Source of the DNA: Rhynchopus euleeides
Taxonomy: Eukaryota; Euglenozoa; Diplonemea; Diplonemida; Diplonemidae
Length of the DNA: 64,000 nucleotides
Direction of reading: 5' to 3'
NCBI GenBank assembly: GCA_963210315.1
Contig: OY723245.1
Coordinates: forward strand, 1,935,910-1,999,909
This document shows positions 24,719 through 34,859 of the stretch, piece after piece. The notes below the pieces were generated by a model. It was not told where the DNA came from and searched no databases. It worked only from the letters and a program-made list of their open reading frames with translations. Within the stretch, counting starts at the first letter, position 1. Each line of letters starts with the position of its first letter. The translations under genes and the position numbers were made by a program.

Positions 24719-25018
24719 CAGGGGATAAGATAGGTCTGGTTTTCCGGTTTTCAAAACCAGGGTTTCCCGGTTTCCGGTTTTCTGGAAAAAAAAAAGGCCG
24801 ATCGGATTTTCGCCGGTTTTTGGGGAACCTTTGTGACAGTCAACCAGTGGGACCATTAGCCAAAAAAATATGGAAAGTGACCCCATCGTGATCCGCACGG
24901 AGCTCAAACAGTCAAAAGAAAGCAGAGAAGCGGAGAAAAGGAGCCCAGCGGGACCCGGTGGGTGGTGATGTCCTCGTCATGCAGGTCTTCTCTGTTTGAA
25001 GTTTCGAGATACTCCGGT
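24719..25018 (-). mobile_element. hAT element fragment (inverted)
   Basis: Complement of 6780-7085 with few changes. It begins at the exact hAT terminus and breaks off after CGAGATACTCCGG. One end is therefore missing and it cannot move by itself. Confidence 0.7.
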
Positions 25019-25407
25019 AGCTTGATCATTGGTTCTGCTCTCTGCAAAAAAAACTATTTGCCTGTTCTTGCGAAGAAGCTAGGTGCGAGAGAGAGAGAGA
25101 GAGAGGGGGGGGAGAGAGAGCGTGCAGATGCGTGCCAGAATTGCAGCGTGGATTCAAGCAAAGGTGTTACCATTCCTTCAGAACGAACCCATTTGGGGCG
25201 GGGCACCTCCCGGGCTATCTCTTGTCGCTGCAATAGGCATCAGTCACTCTCACACACCCGCGGCGGGGCTGGCCTGCAATTTGTGTGAAAGGGAAGGAGG
25301 GAGGGAGGGGTCGACTGTGGCCCTTGGGGTTTCCTCTTTTTTGCACCCCCTCTCTCTGAATCCCCCCACCCCCCGCACCGTCTCCCTGCTCTGTATCTGT
25401 CATTTTT
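25019..25407. other. Intergenic, GA-rich microsatellite
   Basis: GAGAGA run near 25086-25125 and T/C-rich DNA. No gene seen before the first repeat of the retroelement. Confidence 0.4.
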
Positions 25408-25677
25408 TTTTTGTAAGTTCGGCGTAGCCAACTCAGGAAACTTTTCACCGTGCGGATCCTTGCGAACACTTCACACGCCCGGCAGGCTGGTGGGGTGTTC
25501 TGCGTTCGAAGAAATTCGGCTGTCGTTGCTCCGACACACCCCACTCACCCATTTCCCAACCCTCCCCCGTTACACACCCCGGGGTGCAACATGGGCGGCA
25601 CCAAGCGCAACAACAAACGCGAGAAGGAGGACGAGGAGGAGGACAAGCGCGAGGAGGAGGACGCGGGGGCCGCCGGC
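25408..25677 (+). repeat. Split direct repeat A1
   Basis: 270 bp starting TTTTTGTAAGTTCGGCGTAG, matching A2 base for base by eye. It covers the 5' leader and the first codons of the gag-like ORF. Confidence 0.9.
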
Positions 25678-26697
25678 TCCCCTCGGGGGTCGGCGACGAA
25701 GCGCCGGAGGGCCGAGGCCGCGGAGGCCCTCCAGGCGTCGGTGGCCGCGGAGGTGAAGGCGGCCACCGCGCGCCTGGAGGGGCAGTTGGGGCGGCTGGCC
25801 CAGCTGGTCGAGGGCTCGCTGGGGGGGCGGGGGCAGCAGGCTACCGTGACAGCGGCACCGGCCGCCCCGGTCGAAGTCGCGCCCGCGCCCGAGCCCGAGC
25901 CCGTGCCCGCGCCCGTGCCGAAGCCAGCAGACCCGGCAGCCGTCGCCGCCGCGGTGGTCGCCGCCGCCCCCGCCGCTGACCATGCCGCTGTTGCTGCCGC
26001 TGTGGCTGCTGTGGTGCCCGGGATTGCGCCGGGAGATCTCGCTGCTGCGGTGGCCGCCGCGATGATGCCGCAGCTGGGTGTTTTCCCTGCCCCCATCACT
26101 CCCCCTACACTACACCCCCTCCTCCCGGAGGCCGCCCCCCCTGGCCCTCTAACAGCTCCAGAACTCCTCGGGGGGGGGGGGTCGGCTGCCCTCGACCCAT
26201 CTCAGTGGGCCGAGATGGGTCGGGGGGAAAAAGCGCATGTCTTGTTGGCTTTGCGGGAGGAATTTGCGGGGGTGGGGGGGGCGGGGCCAGCGATGCGGGG
26301 CGAGATGCGCGCCGCCTTCCGCCACCTGGAGTACCTGGTGTGCGTGGCGGGAGCGCGGCGCACCCAGGCGGAGGTGGAGGCGGACAGGGTTTACCACGCC
26401 CGCCTCCACCTCGGCCGCCTTCGCGCCCTTTCGCTGGGGCTTTCTTCCGGGGACTGGGCGGGAGCCACCCGGGCGGAGGAGGCCATGTGCGGGTCCCGGG
26501 AGTCGACCGACCTTTTTCGGTCCGGCGACCGGGCTTTCGCGGACGGCCGACGGCCTCACCAGGGGCACCCCCCCCCCCCCCCCTCTTCTCGTACACACTC
26601 GGCCCCACCCTCCCAGCCCCCGCGCAAGCCACCCTCCCGACACCGCCCCAACAGGTCCCGGTCCCAGAACAAGGGGGGGAGGGAAGGGGACAAGTGA
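25591..26697 (+). CDS. Gag-like protein of the PAT-like element
   Basis: The ORF of 368 codons starts MGGTKRNNKREKEDEEE, is highly charged at first, then Ala/Pro-rich with an AVAAAV-type repeat. A more structured block follows (about residues 225-310, REEFAGVGG through RLRALSLGL), and the protein ends in a basic RHRPNRSRSQNK tail. Position, size and basic C-terminus fit a nucleic-acid-binding structural protein. No CCHC knuckle is visible. Assignment rests mainly on place in the element. Confidence 0.6.
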   Translation: MGGTKRNNKREKEDEEEDKREEEDAGAAGSPRGSATKRRRAEAAEALQASVAAEVKAATARLEGQLGRLAQLVEGSLGGRGQQATVTAAPAAPVEVAPAPEPEPVPAPVPKPADPAAVAAAVVAAAPAADHAAVAAAVAAVVPGIAPGDLAAAVAAAMMPQLGVFPAPITPPTLHPLLPEAAPPGPLTAPELLGGGGSAALDPSQWAEMGRGEKAHVLLALREEFAGVGGAGPAMRGEMRAAFRHLEYLVCVAGARRTQAEVEADRVYHARLHLGRLRALSLGLSSGDWAGATRAEEAMCGSRESTDLFRSGDRAFADGRRPHQGHPPPPPSSRTHSAPPSQPPRKPPSRHRPNRSRSQNKGGREGDK

Positions 26698-27614
26698 GGG
26701 GGAGGCCACGTTGGGAGCTCCCCCCCCTAACCCCTTCTTTGACGGAGCGCGTGGAGCAGAGAGCGAAGTCTCTGCTGGCTGGGGCCCTGGCCCCCTCCAC
26801 ATGGTCGAGCTACACTTCCGTGGGCCGCCAGTTCCTGCTTTTCAAAGCAGGTTGGGAGGAGGAGAAGGGAGGGGGACACCCGATCGCCACCCTCATCTGC
26901 CTATTTTTGGGTTTAAAGATGGAGGGGGGCCTATCGGTGTCATCGGGACTGCAGTACCTGCAGGCGCTGAAGGCCTCTCTGAAGCGGTCGGGTCTCCTCC
27001 CCCAAGATACACCCCCCATGTTGCAGGACCTGGAGAGGTCGTTTCGTCGCCTGGGCGCGAAGCGCCCCCAGAAGCAGGCCCCCCCCATGTCCTGGGTGGA
27101 GTTGCAGGCCTGCGTGGCAGCGGCACCGTCCTGTTTGGTTGCCCTCGCCTTCGAGGTGATGTGGGTGGGGGCGGCAAGGGGAGGGGATGTCCGGGCGTTG
27201 CGTTGGGACAGGGTCCGCTTCCGCGGCCAGGAACTTGTGGTGGATTGGTCGGGGACGAAGTCCGACCCTTTTCAGGAGGGTCGGGTGACATTGTTGGCTC
27301 TGCCTGCTGCCTCCCGGCAGATGTTGCAGATGCTGGCCCCCCCCGACCCCACAAACGGAAGCCGCCTGTTCCCTTTCCCCCACGGGTTGTTCGCCCGCGT
27401 TATCAAACGCGTGAACCCCTCCCTGTCGGTCCACTCCGTCCGGCGGGGGGCGCTGGTGGACCTCTTCCGCCGGGGGGTCTCTCTGGAGAAGCTCCTGTGC
27501 ATCTCTCGCCACTCCAGTGTGGCGAGTCTGTTGCACTATCTTCCTCTGGAGGATCTCCCGGCGGCGCGGGAGTCCCTAGCCCTCTCGGCCATGCTGGCGG
27601 AGGGTCTCGAGTGA
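26690..27614 (+). CDS. Tyrosine recombinase of the PAT-like element
   Basis: This part shows the tyrosine recombinase signature: first Arg in ARGGDVRALRW (about 27175-27210), the HSVRRG box (about 27430-27447), then HSSVASLLHYL with the expected His and the nucleophilic Tyr (about 27510-27540). An N-terminal SAM-like helical segment (STWSSYTSVGRQFLLF) lies near 26800. It would integrate the circular cDNA, replacing the DDE integrase of LTR elements. An upstream open extension from 26205 overlaps the gag ORF in another frame, and the true start is not certain. Confidence 0.85.
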
Positions 27615-27950
27615 AGGGTTGGGGAGTGCGGTACGACCCCCCGGATGATTTCGGGCCCGATTTTTTTCCGGCGTACGAGGGAAACGTGGTCCAAAGTGAG
27701 TCCACGTCCTCTACACCGGGGGCGCTTCGCAGGTCCCTGCCGCGGGTGAAGGTTTGCCGCCTGCCGCTGGCCCCCATCTCCTCGTCTCGGGTGATACTGG
27801 AGAACTTTCTTGTACTCCCTGCGTGTCCCCCCATCCTTCCGTTTCTTTTTAAAATGTTAACATGCCCGACTACGTTTCGGAGCAACTTCAGGGAGGGCGT
27901 GGATATGGAGGACGAGTCCCTGAGAAGGGCAGTCTCGAGGCACATGCTTA

Positions 27951-29714
27951 CAGGGGGGGGTCAAATAAACGTACTTAGTTGAATAGTAGTACTTAGCCGA
28001 ATAGTAGTACTTATTTTTTTGGGGCTCTGGGGCACGTTGGGCCGTTGAATAGTAGTACTTACTTTTCACCCTTTTTTTTTGGGGAAATTTTTCGTTTTTT
28101 TTGAGATTTTCTTTTTGGAGACACACAAATCTGCAAACTTTGGGGCAAGGAATGGGGACAACGGGGTCTATTGGTGCCACTTAGGGGAACCAGGGTGCAC
28201 GGGGTCCGTAGAGGGGGGAAGTGACCTACGCTCAAAGATATGTCGTGACGAAGGGAATCGGGGCATCCCCCCTCAGACACATACGGACGGGAAACCAGCG
28301 AACCCGCAAACTCCTGCGGTCCAGAGGCATCAGAACCACTGCTGAAGACCGCAAACCCGGAAACCCGCAAACTCCTGGGGTCCAGAGGCGTCAAAATCAC
28401 TGCTGAAGAGCGGCGCGCATTAAACGACTCCTCATCTACGGCGTCCGCAGTCCCTACCACCAACGAGAAGATGTGGACGGATGGCCCCAGACACACCTCA
28501 CCATAGATGTAGCCTTCGAGGACCAGCTGAGCCCACCCCCCACCCCCCGCAGCCCCCTTCCCTGACGTTGTTTGACATTCTCTCCTGTTGTGCAGCACTG
28601 ATCAACACACGCCCGCAAACCCGCAATCCAACTGCCCAGATTTCACCATCCACCAACAGAGCCAATAGCTTCGGCTGGTGTCCGACATAATGATGACGTC
28701 CGATGCTTTCATGTGCCTCCTGCTGATGGAATGCCTCCTGTTCAAGATATTCGAGGATGGGCCACCGCCATGCGCTCCCCGGCCTTCCTTCAACCAACTG
28801 GCCCGGGCCAGGGCACGCTGGTAGCCGAGCGCTTGCGGGATATGGGGTACGTGCTGAAGGTGTCGGGTGAGGAGGACGGGTTCGTGAAGAGCTCCCTTTG
28901 TCCGGACCTCACCTTCGCACCAAGCACAGAAACATCCCCTGAGGCTGGTGGTGCGGACCTTGAACCTGGGTTGGACGGGAAGGCAAAAGAGAGCACAGAG
29001 AAGCAGTCCACCCAAAAGAAAGTTGTGTCTCAGCCAACCCAACAGTCAAGCATCTTGGCATGGGCGAAGCCGGTTCGTGTGAACTCTCTCACACAGACAC
29101 AGCCTTCCCAGTCCTCCCAGTCCTCCGAAAAGAAGCGCGCAGCGTCCCCGACCACCCAGACTCCCAACAAACACCGCGCAGGCTCTGCAAAGGGTGTAGG
29201 AAGCCTGGGCACAACATGCAGACTTGCCCCAGCAAGCCCAAGAACTTGAAGAAGAAGTAAGTTGGGGCGTGCTGGTTGTGGCTTGTCTTTTTCACATCTT
29301 TTTTTTAAGCATCAACGCACCAACCAACCACCGACAGTGAAGCTGACAGCTCTGATGAACTGTGTATGCTTTCACTAACTCAACAAGAATGTCAACCAGG
29401 GGGGGGGGGGGGGCAATACAAATCAAAACGGTACGAAACCAAATGAGGGGCGAGTGGTAGGACGAGAACAGAGCGGATACTCGACCGGAAGGCAGAAGAA
29501 GTGAGAGACGGACGACAGCAGTGGCCAGCGCGCCCCTGGTGGACCAAACAGCCCCGCAGAGCCCCTGCAAACAGCGTTTTTAGGAAAAGTTGAATAGACG
29601 TACTTAGTACGTCTATTCGCTCGCAAACTATTTATTAATTTTCTGGCGAGGTCGATTTAGGCCCGCGCGTTCGCCGAATAGTAGTACTAAGTACGTTTAT
29701 TTGACCCCCCCCTG
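27951..29714 (+). mobile_element. TA-flanked DNA transposon nested in the PAT-like element
   Basis: The ends are 28-bp inverted repeats beginning CAGGGGGGGGTCAAATAAAC, with TA immediately outside each (27949-27950 and 29715-29716). Subterminal GAATAGTAGTACTTA units are repeated at both ends. The interior (28713-29249) encodes a Gln/Ser-rich protein piece and, in another frame, a CCHC knuckle at 29185-29227 (CKGCRKPGHNMQTC). A 60-bp unit about GCAAACTCCTG is duplicated at 28290-28405. At 1,764 bp it is probably non-autonomous. It belongs to the same terminus group as 17937-23826 and 38900-40046. Confidence 0.85.
28713..29260 (+). pseudogene. Transposon-borne protein fragment with CCHC zinc knuckle
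   Basis: The plus frame from 28713 reads TGPGQGTLVAERLRDMGYV, an acidic linker, then Ser/Gln-rich sequence (PSQSSQSSEKKRAASP). The neighbouring frame from about 29060 closes with CKGCRKPGHNMQTC followed by a Lys-rich stop (KPKNLKKK). Knuckles of this type occur at the C-terminus of some transposases, for example MULE-related ones, and of some host RNA-binding proteins. A frame change or an unseen intron separates the two parts. The family is not identified. Confidence 0.4.
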
Positions 29715-29716
29715 TA

Positions 29717-31128
29717 AACACAAAAAACCTCTTTTAAAGTGTGGTGTGATATTCTCCCCTCCTTTCCCAGTAAAAGTTGTGCTGGGCGCATTCACAGTGC
29801 CCAAGTCATCGGGGGTGGACTCCAGGTTAGTGGTGAATGGGGTAAAATTGAACAACCTCATGTTGAGACCCCCCCCGATGGGTCTATCTCTTTTGCAAGT
29901 GTTCGTGGCGAGGATTCTGGGGGCAAAGTGGTGCATCCAGGAGGATGCTTTAAGCTGTTTCTACCAATACGGGGTCTCTCCCCAGGTTGCCTCTTTTTTT
30001 GGTTTAAGATTCGCCTCAAAAAGAAATGATTTCCACACGTTCGTCCTCAGAGTCCTCCCAATGGGGTGGAGTTGGGCCCCGTGCATCGCCCAGCAGGCGG
30101 GTCGGGCGCTGCTCCCGGAATCTGAGGGGGAAGTCTGGGTGGATAATTTTTTGGTATTGGGTTCGTCGGAGGAGGAAGCCCGTGCAAAGCATGCCAGTTT
30201 CTCGGAGCGCTGCAGGTGGGTGAACCTCAAGCTCAAGCCGGGCGAAGGCTACGGGGAGGCCCGCCAGTCGTTTACGGCTGTGGGTCTGGAATTCCAACTC
30301 CAGCTCTCCCGCTACCGCCTAGACCCGGCGTGGGTTAAAAAATACACCACAGCCCAGCAATGGGTAGATGTGGATTTGAAGCGCGTGTGTGCGAGAGATG
30401 TGGCAGTGCTGTGCGGCGGGATTATCTGGTTTCTTTTTGCTTCACAGCGCCCTTTGTGCTGGTCATCGTGTGTGCTGAACTTGTCCAGGAGGGTGTCGAC
30501 GACAGTGGGGGCGGAAAAGAGCAGATGGGACTCTCGGGTCGAGCTGTCGTCGTCTGAAGTGGATACTCTGATCTCTGCGCGACAGGAAATCCTGCGGAAC
30601 GAGTGGGTATACAAAAAACCGGTCCGCTCCCCGATTCTGTTGTGGACGGATGCGTCATCGCACTCTTGGGCAGTTCTATCTCCAGACACCGTGTTGCAGG
30701 ACTCGTTTGGGGGGTGCACCTCGTCCATGCATATTTATATCAAAGAACTTTTAGCAGTCGTGGCAGGGGTGGTTTGGTGCACATCGTCCTACCCGCGTCA
30801 TGACATAAAGTTCATGGTAGACAACGCGGCTGTGGTGGCGAGCATCAAAGCCACCCACTCGAAGAATACACTCGCAAACAGTATGCTGAGTTACATTTTT
30901 CGTTTGTGTGAGGCTGCAGAGTGCTCCGTGTCGGTGGAGTGGGTCAACACGGATTGCCAGCGAGCGGACAAATATACACGTGGTTGCGTGGCTCCCATCG
31001 ACACAGGGCGTTCGTTGTCCCCCCCTATTATCATCCTCCCGGACTTGCTGCAAGACGTCATGAGGGATGCAAATGTGTGTTCGACGCAGATACGCAAGCC
31101 GGTAGAAAGAAGGGAATCCGGATCGTAG
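29717..31128 (+). CDS. Reverse transcriptase and RNase H region of the PAT-like element (fossil part)
   Basis: Reverse transcriptase motifs appear in order: SRLVVNGVKLNN, WCIQEDALSCFYQYGV, LPMGWSWAPCIAQQ and the active-site region VWVDNFLVLG. These are followed by the RNase H-like block starting LLWTDASSHSWAV (about 30640) and a later ELLAVVAGVVW. The family relation is to DIRS/VIPER/Ngaro-type RTs. The 5' part of the RT region lies upstream of the nested transposon at 27951-29714, so the gene is interrupted. Confidence 0.85.
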
Positions 31129-31383
31129 AGTCAGTTTGCCTGTGGTGGAGAGTGACCAATCAGGATCACCTCCCACAGCAGAGGGGAACACCGAGTCCCA
31201 CGCATTCGTGAACTCCGAACGGTTTTTTCCGACCCCAACGCACCGTTTTTATCATGATGATGATACCTGGTCATGTGTCTAGAGGAAGTCCACCTCGACC
31301 TACCAGGGATTGGGTGTGTTTTCTCTTTCACGTTATGGTGAAAGGGGGGGGGGGGGAGTCTAGTCCCTAAGAGGGAACCCAGA

Positions 31384-31458
31384 GGTGTTCTGCGTTCGAA
31401 GAACACAAACTGTCGTTGCTACCTTCTCTCTTGAGATTCACTCGGTTGCATTAGTTTT
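31384..31458 (+). repeat. Split direct repeat B1
   Basis: 75 bp starting GGTGTTCTGCGTTCGAAGAA, matching B2 by eye. It adjoins A2. The GTGTTCTGCGTTCGAAGAA core also occurs within the A repeats. Confidence 0.9.
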
Positions 31459-31724
31459 TGTAAGTTCGGCGTAGCCAACTCAGGAAACTTTTCACCGTGC
31501 GGATCCTTGCGAACACTTCACACGCCCGGCAGGCTGGTGGGGTGTTCTGCGTTCGAAGAAATTCGGCTGTCGTTGCTCCGACACACCCCACTCACCCATT
31601 TCCCAACCCTCCCCCGTTACACACCCCGGGGTGCAACATGGGCGGCACCAAGCGCAACAACAAACGCGAGAAGGAGGACGAGGAGGAGGACAAGCGCGAG
31701 GAGGAGGACGCGGGGGCCGCCGGC
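31455..31724 (+). repeat. Split direct repeat A2
   Basis: Second copy of the 270-bp A repeat, including a dead-end copy of the first gag codons. Together with B1 and B2 it forms the B1-A2-B2 tail expected of PAT-like elements. Confidence 0.9.
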
Positions 31725-31729
31725 CCCGG

Positions 31730-31804
31730 GGTGTTCTGCGTTCGAAGAACACAAACTGTCGTTGCTACCTTCTCTCTTGAGATTCACTCGGTTGCATTAG
31801 TTTT
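31730..31804 (+). repeat. Split direct repeat B2, 3' end of the PAT-like element
   Basis: Second copy of the 75-bp B repeat. It marks the 3' boundary of the element, 175 bp upstream of the protease ORF. Confidence 0.9.
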
Positions 31805-31979
31805 CTCGCGCGCTCGTTCATTATTCCTGGGTTTGACGGACAAAAGCCAAAACTATGCATCGCCCTAGTTTTTGTGAACCAAAAAAGTCGTCAATAAATA
31901 TAGCTGAGCTGAGAGAACAGCTGAAAATACCCTGGTAATACGACACCCTGCACGCACACGCGCATGCTATCCTGCCCTG

Positions 31980-34859
31980 TTGTGGGCGATGTGTGTGCCC
32001 AGTGGAGATCGCATCCAGCAGGGTGATCGGTGCGTTTTGTACTCCTACAATAAAACATGCACATGGGTGTGTCAGCCTGTGTGTGTGAGTGTGCAGTGTC
32101 GCCAATACATATCAACTGGGAACCCCCCTCCGAAGGAGGCTCCCTTCATTTTTAAAGAACCGGATCGAGGGGTGACTAAACGGAAGAAATGTGCAGAAGT
32201 CGATGACACAGTGACACCCCCCACGCCCCTTACACCCCCACAGAATGTACCGTTGCCTGATGGGTCTGAGTCACAATCTGGGCTATCCTCCGACATGGAA
32301 GGCCCGGCCCTGGGCACAGACCCTAAGGCACAGAGGGGTACAAAGCAGACGGGTAAAACCAGCCGGCATCATCCGCGGGCTATCGTGAATACAGGAAACA
32401 CATGTTACTTAGCAGTCCTTGAAGCTTTTGGGAAAGGTGTAATGGGAAGCCTAACTCAAGCCAACCAAGACCTAAATGTCAGGTTACTCGAGAATGAGCC
32501 GCTACAACAATTAGTTCATGGGGGGTCTTCGCTACGGGGTGATCGTCAGTGCATTTTGGTGCATTTCCTGTTGAATTGGCTGAAAACTGACGAAGTTTGT
32601 CGAAGTTTGTCGACCAGCGAAGACCCCCATGGAAAATTAGGCTTTCCAGTTAGGCTACCGCTCCCTCTTTTCACGGTGGAAACAATACGCACATGTGTGA
32701 AATGCGAGAGCACCAATGTTTCGCGAGGTGACTCGTTTTGCTTATGGTACGTGGGGTGCAAAAAAACTAAGCAAACGATCCAGGAAAGGATTGACGCTAC
32801 ACTCCAAAAGGAGATGGTGTCGTGTTCCCCTTTGCCACATTGCGAAACATGTAAGAAAAATGGCAAACAGACCAGCCTGATGACGTTTAAGGGGACAGCC
32901 CCGCCGTTCATGGCCATCGGGCTGAAACGCTTCTCTTTCAATAGGCAGAACCACACATCAGACAAAATTATAGGAAAGAGGCTGGTGGACCTCACACTTT
33001 CCCTTACTTTTGACGATGTTATTTCTTCCTTCGAACTTGTAGGGGTGGTGATGCACCATGGGTCTACCATGCACAGTGGACATTATACATACCTCAATGT
33101 GTCTGAGGAAACAGCAACAAAATATGATGATACACTGGTCATGGAGGGATTGGACAGGGACATGGCACTCGAGGAGGCACAGGAGGATGCATACATGCTA
33201 TGGTATAGGCGTGTTGAAGCCCATGATAGTGCCCCGCAAGGTGATCCCCCTGGCCCTGGCCCTGCCCCTCAGAATGGAGATGGTGACACTAACATGGGAG
33301 GGTCTTTTGATAATGGGGGTGATGATGATCATCAAGACGATGTACACCCTGCCCCGGATGGGGACCAAGGGACACCCCCAGCACAGGAGGACCCACCTGG
33401 CGATGAACCACAGGAGGGGGCCTTGCACGATGCCGTGTCCCCGTCGTCGACCGTGGATCTATTAGACGAGTTACGCAACAAGACACCGCCGGAGCAGAAT
33501 TCCCACAACGCAGGGTTGCAGGATGTCATCATCGCGGAGGAAGGTGGTGCCAGATACGCTATAGTCTGCTGCGAGAAGGATGTTCACGAGGACCATACCC
33601 GACAACTACTCCTGGGCAAGGAAGCAGCGTGGCGTCACAACGTGATACGTGTTGCGGATAAGGAACGGTCTTCCCTTCAAAAAGCTTGGAACGAAGGGAT
33701 CAACGTCTGCGCCCTTGTGGATCACGAGCGTGAGATACGGGATGGGATCCAGGTGCTTGAGGACGACGGCAGGCACACCTACCATGCAATATTCCGGAGT
33801 GTGGGGGAAGCAGTGCAGGCTATCCAGTCCCGACACAAGGTGGCCCTCGACACGAGCCGTAAACTCTGCGTCGACAGTGAGCAGCGTGCGAGTGAAGCTA
33901 CGACGTACGCGAACGTGACACAGATGCAGATGCAGGAAGGGATTCAACGCGAACAGGTGGCGACGGAAGCACTACAGGCAAACAGTGTAGTGGTGGACGA
34001 CCTCACCAACCAGATGGGTGTCGCGAACGAGTGCATCTCGCAGGGTGCCCTACTTCAGCAGCAACTGCTCGAGGCTATGTCACATCAAGAGGAGGCACTG
34101 GGTTCACAGATGGCGGACGTGATGGTTTACCTCAAAGCCACTATCGAACAGTACCAACACCTCCAGGACGACAACGCTGAGAAGACTGCTGCCCTCGAAG
34201 AGGCCCACCGCAAGATTTGGGAAATGGGGCGTATGTTCGTCCAGCAGATGGCCAGCGCGTGGGAGTTTGGCCAGTCGGAGCGTGCTGCCGGCGAGCAGGT
34301 CGGCAGGTGGAAGGCGCAACATACCCCGAAGCGGAAGCGTGAGGAGATGCCTGCTACGCCGATAGCCCACAACAACGCTGGCGTGATCGCAATTGCGGCG
34401 ACAGGACAGGTGGATGACGCCTCGGAGTCGAGCTGCACGCAGCAGCCGGCGACGAAGACTCAACGCATGGGGCAGCCAGGGCAGCAGGATGGCGCGATGT
34501 CGGATGAGGCGTCGGATGCGTCGAGCAGCGACATCTACCTCCTGGCAATCACAGAGCACCCCGCAGTCTGTGCGCCCGCTGCGTCTGATATTGCCCAAGG
34601 CAGCGCACCAGCATCGACGGCTACGGGCCAGCCACCCGCGGAGCACCAACACGCACAGCAGGATGGCTCAACGTCGTCGTCGGACTCGTCAGACTCTTCG
34701 GACTCATCCGACTCATCGTCATCCCCAAGTTCCGAGAGCACGATATACCACCGCTGTATCACAGCGAACCCAGCGCTCTATTCAAGTCATGCGTCTGGAA
34801 GCTGCTTGAGAGATGGTGTGCAGAACGACCGCGGCTCGGGACATGAGTCCGATAAGTAG
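31980..34859 (+). CDS. Ubiquitin-specific protease (peptidase C19) with long C-terminal extension
   Basis: A 959-residue ORF. The Cys box VNTGNTCYLAVLEAF (nucleophile Cys142), a zinc ribbon (CVKC at 239-242, CETC at 288-291), the His box VVMHHGSTMHSGHYTYL (His368) and YDDTLV plus AYMLWYRR near 383-410 give a complete USP domain, which cleaves ubiquitin from substrates. Residues about 420-500 are acidic and disordered, about 560-770 look helical or coiled-coil, and the tail holds a Ser/Asp run. A short motif is repeated there (IYLLAITEHPA and IYHRCITANPA). Residues about 181-216 are encoded by a MITE at 32521-32628 between the Cys box and the zinc ribbon, yet the frame is intact. The first ATG is used; an acceptor-like GTGCAG at 32096 leaves open an upstream intron. 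Host gene is likeliest. Confidence 0.85.
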   Translation: MWAMCVPSGDRIQQGDRCVLYSYNKTCTWVCQPVCVSVQCRQYISTGNPPPKEAPFIFKEPDRGVTKRKKCAEVDDTVTPPTPLTPPQNVPLPDGSESQSGLSSDMEGPALGTDPKAQRGTKQTGKTSRHHPRAIVNTGNTCYLAVLEAFGKGVMGSLTQANQDLNVRLLENEPLQQLVHGGSSLRGDRQCILVHFLLNWLKTDEVCRSLSTSEDPHGKLGFPVRLPLPLFTVETIRTCVKCESTNVSRGDSFCLWYVGCKKTKQTIQERIDATLQKEMVSCSPLPHCETCKKNGKQTSLMTFKGTAPPFMAIGLKRFSFNRQNHTSDKIIGKRLVDLTLSLTFDDVISSFELVGVVMHHGSTMHSGHYTYLNVSEETATKYDDTLVMEGLDRDMALEEAQEDAYMLWYRRVEAHDSAPQGDPPGPGPAPQNGDGDTNMGGSFDNGGDDDHQDDVHPAPDGDQGTPPAQEDPPGDEPQEGALHDAVSPSSTVDLLDELRNKTPPEQNSHNAGLQDVIIAEEGGARYAIVCCEKDVHEDHTRQLLLGKEAAWRHNVIRVADKERSSLQKAWNEGINVCALVDHEREIRDGIQVLEDDGRHTYHAIFRSVGEAVQAIQSRHKVALDTSRKLCVDSEQRASEATTYANVTQMQMQEGIQREQVATEALQANSVVVDDLTNQMGVANECISQGALLQQQLLEAMSHQEEALGSQMADVMVYLKATIEQYQHLQDDNAEKTAALEEAHRKIWEMGRMFVQQMASAWEFGQSERAAGEQVGRWKAQHTPKRKREEMPATPIAHNNAGVIAIAATGQVDDASESSCTQQPATKTQRMGQPGQQDGAMSDEASDASSSDIYLLAITEHPAVCAPAASDIAQGSAPASTATGQPPAEHQHAQQDGSTSSSDSSDSSDSSDSSSSPSSESTIYHRCITANPALYSSHASGSCLRDGVQNDRGSGHESDK
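32521..32628. mobile_element. 108-bp MITE inside the ubiquitin protease coding sequence
   Basis: Starts GGGGGTCTTCGCT and ends with its exact complement, flanked by ATG on both sides (32518-32520 and 32629-32631). Its right 40 bp are the complement of the left end of the 2.6-kb element at 35505. The length is a multiple of three and it contains no stop in the host frame. Confidence 0.88.

Larger units (their letters stand above)
25408..31804 (+). mobile_element. DIRS-order tyrosine-recombinase retroelement, PAT/VIPER-like (fossil)
   Basis: The boundaries come from split direct repeats in the order A1 (25408-25677), B1 (31384-31458), A2 (31455-31724), B2 (31730-31804), the arrangement known for PAT-like members of the DIRS order. 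Parts in order are a gag-like ORF, a tyrosine recombinase, and a reverse transcriptase with RNase H. That gag-YR-RT order is the one described for VIPER and DIRS-1. No LTRs or DDE integrase are present. The paired repeats look identical by eye, so the insertion is recent. The element is not whole: a TA-flanked DNA transposon (27951-29714) has inserted into its RT region. Confidence 0.85.

Noticed and set aside
25545-26800. Ala- and Gly-rich minus-strand frames opposite the retroelement
   Set aside because: GC-rich complement of the gag-like and recombinase regions; no domains, and the plus strand explains the openness.
28285-28410. Tandem 60-bp units that might suggest a CRISPR-like array
   Set aside because: Only two imperfect units within a transposon; no regular spacers.
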